Source: Muscardinus avellanarius (lineage: Eukaryota > Chordata > Mammalia > Rodentia > Gliridae). From it: DNA of 64,000 bases. The stretch spans positions 113,696,040 through 113,760,039 of the forward strand of contig OY726564.1 of NCBI GenBank assembly GCA_963383645.1. Reading direction: 5' to 3'. Made by a program: the position numbers and the translations under genes. Shown one piece after another: positions 10,168 to 64,000 of this stretch. The notes below the pieces were generated by a model. It was not told the DNA's origin and made no database searches. It saw only the letters and a program-made list of their open reading frames with translations. The first letter of the stretch is position 1. Every line of letters begins with the position of its first letter.

Positions 10168-10425
10168 GTGCGGTGGCGACGCCTGCAATTCCAGTCCTTG
10201 GGAAGTTGAGACAGGAGGATTTTAGAAGTTCATGGCCAGCCCCAACAACTTAGTGAGACCCTGTTTCAAAATAAAAAGAAGCCTGGCATGGTGGGCACGC
10301 TTGAAATACCAGCATTTGGGAGGCCGAGACAGGAGGATTGCGGTTTGCGGACAGCCCTAGCTACTTAGGCACTCTGCAACTCAGACCCTGTTTCAAAGTA
10401 AAGAATAAAAAAATAGGGCAGGGTT
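10168..10425 (+). mobile_element. B1 unit plus B1-dID SINE interrupted by a younger copy
   Basis: B1 half 10168-10280, then a dimer from 10281 that is interrupted at AAATAGGGCAGGG and resumes at 10621. Confidence 0.82.
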
Positions 10426-10620
10426 GCCGGGCGTGGTGGCGCACGCTTGTAATCCCCGCTTGGGAGGCGGAGATAGGAGGATCGCGCAGGTTCGAAGCCA
10501 GCCGCGCTGGCTTAAGAGACCCTGTTTCCAAATAAAAATATAAAATAGGTCTGGGAGTGTAGCCTGGATGTAGAAGGGCTTCCAGGAACCCCAGTACCAC
10601 CAAAAAACAAAACAAAACAA
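10426..10620 (+). mobile_element. Type-B B1-dID SINE nested in an older SINE
   Basis: GCCGGGCGTGGTGGCGCACG start, AGCCAGCCGCGCTGGCTTAA body, ID half with TTCCAGGAA. The 13-bp duplication AAATAGGGCAGGG is at 10411-10423 and 10621-10633. Confidence 0.93.
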
Positions 10621-10785
10621 AAATAGGGCAGGGGGTGTAGCTTGGAGGTAGAATGCCCCTGGGTTCAATCTCCAGTACCACAAAATAAGTAAATAAATAA
10701 ATATGTAAATGAAATAAAAAGGGTTGGGGGTTGTATAGCTCAAAGGCAGAATGCCCCCGGGGTTCAACCGCCCCACTACCAAAAG
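10621..10785 (+). mobile_element. Remainder of the interrupted SINE plus an ID-only unit
   Basis: ID half to about 10,680, (AAAT)n, then a second ID unit 10725-10785 next to the PRRC2C 3' end. Confidence 0.8.
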
Positions 10786-10932
10786 TGTATGTGTGGGGTA
10801 CTTATTGTTTAAGAGCAGACGTCAAGTCTTTGGAAGACAATCTTTTCCTAGAGCGTAAGGCCCTTCTAATAATATTTGTGAAACATGAAAGGCCTTGCGT
10901 CGGATTTCAGGAATGGATTAGAAGACCCAAGA

Positions 10933-10938
10933 TTTATT
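10933..10938 (-). promoter_or_regulatory. Polyadenylation signal AATAAA (downstream copy)
   Basis: The minus strand reads AATAATAAATC, 19 nt after the first hexamer. Two close hexamers suggest cleavage between about 10,895 and 10,930. Confidence 0.6.
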
Positions 10939-10951
10939 ATTTAGAGAATAC

Positions 10952-10957
10952 TTTATT
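10952..10957 (-). promoter_or_regulatory. Polyadenylation signal AATAAA (upstream copy)
   Basis: The minus strand reads CTAATAAAGT. It is a canonical hexamer at the end of the SINE-free 3'UTR. Confidence 0.65.
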
Positions 10958-11157
10958 AGTTTCTGTAATCAAACCCACGTAGATAAGACCTTACATATTT
11001 AATACAGTGCGTTACCCCTGTACAAATGGAAAAAAAAAAAGTAAGTTTACCGTTTCTAGACCAATATGGCTGTTAATGTCTGTACAATGCCAACTCAACA
11101 CGGCAAACTGGGATACTTTTTTCAAAGTTGACGGCACAGCTAAAGTTTCCAAAAATT

Positions 11158-11200
11158 CAAATTATATATATATATGTATATATATATTTATATTTATATA
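11158..11200. repeat. AT-dinucleotide tract in PRRC2C 3'UTR
   Basis: Runs of TATATA with GTA and TTTA interruptions inside the 3'UTR. Such tracts are length-variable and AU-rich in the mRNA. Confidence 0.8.
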
Positions 11201-12414
11201 AAAAGACCAATAATAGCAGTATGTTATGCATCAATAGCAGCAACAGCTTTTCCAGGTTCTGCAGTCATCTGAACAAAATTGTAGAGACATCCAGCACACT
11301 CCATTTAAAAAAGGAAAAAAAGGTAAAAACAAAACCCCAGAAAACAGCAAAGTTCTGTTACTGTTGTGATACCTGGCACCATGTTTTACTAGCTCTCAAT
11401 CATCATCTGGAAAGAAAACACTCGAGAGTAACACCACTTGGAACAGCCCCGGGAAGCACAGGCGCACTACGTGTCATAGAGCGCACGCCACGATAGCGCA
11501 CGCTCAGAGGTGGACACAGTACTGTCCTACAGCCACGAGACTAGAGGATACGATCACAGAGGCATTATTTGAGACTTGATTCTACGTTTCCAGCAGAGGG
11601 CCCAAAGGGTGGCGTGACACAGCTCTGTAAAAAAGGCTTTTTCTTAGATTTTAGGATTTCCTTTCATTAGCGGCACAGTTCTAGGTACTCACTCTTCATA
11701 AACACCAGCTAAAAACCGTTTTAAAAAAAGCCAAGGGGAAAAAAAACCCACAAAACAAAACACCAGGGGATTCTACAGAGGTGATCGAGGCGGCTGAGCT
11801 GAGCAGCACTTCGCCCATCCGTCGCGCTGAGCGCCACAGGACGCAGAGCAGAGCGGCCCTGGGCAGCCGGCACGCAGGTGTGAGCCGCAGCGGGTCCACG
11901 CCGAGGAGCCGCCACCGCCAGCGTCCAGTCACCTGCTTGCTCTTCAGAAGATGGGGAATCAGATGCTACTGTACTTTGATTGTGTCACAAACACAGCAAG
12001 CTGCCATAATAAAAAGTGAGGCTCCTTTCCCCACCGCCAGTTATCTTGCTCTACTCACAGCCACAGGCCGCTGTGCCGAGGCCGCCCTTCCTCTGGCTTC
12101 TCGCCTGGGCCTGGTGTCGTATCTGGCCGTGAGGAGCTGTGTGTGTAAATGATACGCACCAAGGAGCTGTGTGCAGGCTTGCGTGTGAGTGTGCCTGAAG
12201 GTCCGTGGCCATCGGCTGGGAAGGTGCTGTAGAGCTGGTGCAAGTTTGCCAAGCCGCAGGGGACGGTGCCGCCGCCGTGTGTCAGTGGGGACGGCTCCTC
12301 CGTCTCCCGTGCATCTCCAAGCTCTAGACAGCAGAGCATCACAGCCCATTCTAACCCTGCGGCTGCGGGCATTCTGTCCTTCCCCTCCCTGGACGCCCTC
12401 ACTCCAGCACAGCC

Positions 12415-61151
<48,737 letters not shown>

Positions 61152-61428
61152 CTGAAAATAAAACAAAAAATTGGCATAACCTACTTATGAAAACAAACCA
61201 ATCTGACTAGACCTGAAGTCTAACCCACAGCACTAACGATCGATCCGCATTTTATCTTTTATCTCTTGGCACTAGCTCATGCTAATAAGCTCTTTGTAAG
61301 ACCACTGCCTTTACCATGTCTGTACAAAAAGTAGTTAGGAGACATTATTTGAATAACATTAATGTCCCATTAATAAAACTATGTGAGAATGATTGGGCAA
61401 CGACGTGAACTACTTAAAGACAACATTG

Positions 61429-61430
<2 letters not shown>

Positions 61431-61481
<51 letters not shown>

Positions 61482-61496
61482 ACACACACACACACC
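61431..61496. repeat. CA microsatellite
   Basis: More than 30 CA dinucleotides with one TA interruption. Confidence 0.97.
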
Positions 61497-62252
61497 CAGA
61501 GAACTGCAAAGCCTTATCCAAGCAAAGAGAGAATGAATACTTGAAGAGAAACAGCAGGACACAAATTGGAGGAAGATTTACTGATGAAGGGGAGCTCAAT
61601 TCAGCCGAGAGGGACAAGCCATAACCTTCTTAAAGAAGTGAGGTGTCAGGAGCCACTGGAAGGTTTTCCACGACTAAAGGACAAAGAATGAGTTCCTGGT
61701 CAAGGTACCACAGAGATGACAGCCATAAGCTGAGGCCCAAATAGGTCAAGATGAAGGGCCCTATGGGAACTCAGCTTTGAGAAGCTAAGTTCGAGACCCA
61801 GGACAGACTTTAAGACATTAACACCAACGTTGACTTGGAAGAAAGAAGTATCAAATAGTATGTGGTCCTTAACTATTTGCTTACGTACAGGAGAAATTGT
61901 GTTTCCATTAACACTTACTTTGTACCCTGAAACAAAAGATTAGTTTTTCTTAAAACAAACCAAAACAACACAACTGGGCGTTAGATGAGGAGGCTCTCTT
62001 GCGCATGAAGAAAGGCTAGCTTTTGAGACTACCTAAGTGGGACTGCAGCACAGTTAACTACAGCTGGGACTCAACAGGGAGAGCTTTTGCTCCAGGGACA
62101 CCTGGGGCTGTGGCTGCAGCACCGCTCTGCAGTGAGGTTGGTAAATACAGAGGCAGAGGTTCCTGTCTACAGGCACCTCTGATCTTTCTGATCATTCACA
62201 CATAAAGGTTACATATGGCTTTTAACAGTTTTATTATCTACTTACAATTTTG

Positions 62253-62420
62253 TGTGTGTGATACAGAGGATCGAACCCAGGGGCATTCTATCTCTGAGTT
62301 ACTCCCCTAGCCCTTTTTAAATTTTTATTTTGAAACAAAGTCTCACTAGGTGGCTGCATCTTGCTAGGTTGTTGAGCCTGGTCTCCAACCTGCACTCTTA
62401 TCTCTGCCTCCCAAGTATGT
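62253..62420 (-). mobile_element. Diverged B1-dID SINE
   Basis: GATACAGAGGATCGAACCCA start, short B1 half. Confidence 0.77.
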
Positions 62421-62699
62421 GCCACAAAAACAACTACAGAATCAAACTTTAGATGCTTAATAGGTTGCTTTTGAATATCAGTAGAACACTTTATTCAAAT
62501 AAAATCCCTGATACCACTGAGAACTGAAGCTGACCTGGTCTTCCCTTTCCGGCCCTGCCCGCTTCCCAGGCCTGGAAGTCCAGGAGTCTTTGGAAGCACA
62601 ATTTGAAAATTATTAGGAGACAAGTAGTTGAGTACAAATAATTTATCAAGGTCAGCTCATCATAGAAAATTTCTATCATACTCCAAAACTGTATATTTT

Positions 62700-62762
62700 A
62701 GTGCTGGGATTGAACCCAGTTTTGTGAGCATTAAGCATATGCTCTACCACTGAGACCCTGGA
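62700..62762 (-). mobile_element. Reversed ID-type element
   Basis: GTGCTGGGATTGAACCCAGT and GCTCTACCACTGAGACC. Confidence 0.7.
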
Positions 62763-63299
62763 AAATACTTAACAAATAATTGTATTTACTAATTTATTTC
62801 CCTCTGCTACTCTAGAATGCTTAGAAACTATGGTGGATATTTAGAACTTGAATACTTAGGAGTGAAACTATAAACAAAATATAAAATCTGAGTCGTTCCT
62901 CACTATGATTAATGCAGCTTCTGAAGAGTGTAAATTTACCCAGGCAGGTGTAACTTGCTGTGTGATTTCAGAGTGGGCTGAGAGCAAACAAAAGAACGGC
63001 AGCAACAAATCTAACTCCTGGTCTGACAGGGACACGAGGTCAGAAACACACTAAATTTAACGACGAGGGTGAGGCCAGCCAAGGCAGACGGAGAAACTCC
63101 ACAACCGCACATTCAACAGCCAAGTTCAAACAAAATATGGGTACAGTTCTTTTTTGTCTCTAAAATATTTACAGATAAAATGACATGTCTAGGATTTTGT
63201 TTAGTAAGCTAAAGTGGTGAGGAAAAGGGATTGCACTATTAGTATAGTAAATGTTTGTAGATGTTTTAACACTTCCCACAATGAAAAGATTCTCTCTCT

Positions 63300-63503
63300 C
63301 TTTTTTTGGTACCGAAGATGGTACCCATGGGGCATTCTACCTCTGAGCTACACCCCCTGCTCTATTTTTTATTCTTTATTTGAAACAGTCTCACGGAGTT
63401 GCAGAGGGCCTCACTAAGGAGCTGAGGCTGTTTGAGAACCGCGATCCTCCAGTCTCAGCCTCCCAAGTGCTGGGATTACAAGCGTGTGCCACCACGCCCG
63501 GCT
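63300..63503 (-). mobile_element. B1-dID SINE (type A)
   Basis: Reversed copy ending GTGCCACCACGCCCGGCTA. Confidence 0.88.
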
Positions 63504-63574
63504 ACAATGACAAGATTTTTTTTAAAAAAAGGAAAGCAAAGCAATAAAAATGTTACACTTTTTGGATTGCTTTT

Positions 63575-63757
63575 GTTTTTATTTTATGCAGTTCTAGGGA
63601 CTGAACCCAAGGGTGCTCTACTTCTGAGTTAAATCCCCAGCCCCTTTTGCTTTTTGGGACAGGGTCTTGCTAAGTTGCCCAGGCTGGCCTCTAACTTTAA
63701 GATCCTCCTGCCTCAGCCTTCTGAGTTGTTGGGATTATAAGCATATGCCACCACAGG
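63575..63757 (-). mobile_element. Diverged B1-dID SINE
   Basis: AGTTCTAGGGACTGAACCCA start; GCATATGCCACCACAGG end. Confidence 0.78.
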
Positions 63758-64000
63758 TAATTTGATAAATCCTATGTATCCTTTTTTATATCTTTTACAC
63801 AGTCTTACAAACAAAATAAATGTTATGTGGTATGTGTATGCTTCTTTATGAAGTTATTAAATAACAAATGGTCTACTCAGGGTCTAGAAACTGCAAAATA
63901 TCTGCAACCCCATTCCTGTTATTTGTCTCCCAAGGTCATACTATAAAAAATAAGGTTAACTTTTTGCAGATGTTAAAAAAAACAAGATCTAACATTTCCC

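Larger units (their letters stand above)
10910..12414 (-). other. PRRC2C: PRRC2C 3'UTR (end estimated)
   Basis: About 1.5 kb of unique, SINE-free sequence between the stop codon and two AATAAA signals. The part next to the stop is GC-rich; the distal part is AT-rich with an AT dinucleotide tract at 11,158-11,200. The SINE field resumes at about 10,785, consistent with selection on this stretch. The cleavage site itself is not visible and is placed 15-40 nt past the signals. Confidence 0.8.
61152..64000 (-). other. PRRC2C intron upstream of first visible exon
   Basis: About 2.8 kb without a recognisable PRRC2C exon, so the next upstream exon lies outside. It holds a CA repeat and several SINEs listed separately. 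Confidence 0.7.

Noticed and set aside
61152..64000. Additional upstream PRRC2C exons
   Set aside because: Expected conserved residues before M-F-Q-Q-Y-P were searched for by eye on the minus strand and not found; the preceding exon is outside.

Overview
The window is nuclear DNA of a placental mammal, most likely a non-murid rodent. It is packed with about 65 copies of a dimeric SINE: a 7SL-derived B1-like left half joined to a tRNA-derived ID-like right half. This is the B1-dID (ID_B1) architecture known from squirrels, dormice, beavers and other non-mouse-like rodents. The species cannot be fixed from the sequence alone.

One gene dominates. Positions about 10,910 to 61,151 on the minus strand hold the last 29 exons and the 3'UTR of PRRC2C (BAT2-like 2, proline-rich coiled-coil 2C). 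All 29 exons have AG/GT borders on the minus strand and consistent phases. Their coding lengths sum to 7,818 nt, exactly 2,605 codons plus the stop. The 5' exons, which encode the BAT2 N-terminal region, lie beyond the right end of the window. The protein segment runs from an M-F-Q-Q-Y-P stretch through a charged coiled coil, a polyglutamine tract, a large RG-rich RNA-binding-type exon, an Ala/Pro/Ser low-complexity exon and a long Gln/Ser/Pro-rich C-terminal half, ending E-E-T-K-S.

Positions 1 to about 10,905 lie downstream of PRRC2C. They are SINE-rich with several GC-rich unique islands. A few open stretches there have credible splice borders. Two on the minus strand (2,781-2,928 and 1,692-1,860) join in phase. 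They may belong to an unrecognised neighbouring gene, but GC-rich DNA also makes such patterns by chance.

The introns carry the SINEs (several nested, with clear target-site duplications), a LINE2 fossil, a MER2/Tigger-like DNA transposon fossil, CA microsatellites and a roughly 32-bp minisatellite. The most unusual signals are small tandem duplications that copy PRRC2C splice sites. A 36-39 bp repeat gives four successive in-frame copies of one 5' splice donor (58,366-58,500). A 29-bp duplication repeats the branch-point and pyrimidine-tract module of another exon (34,779-34,836). A SINE subfamily with a remodelled ID half carrying TTCCAGGAA is also notable.
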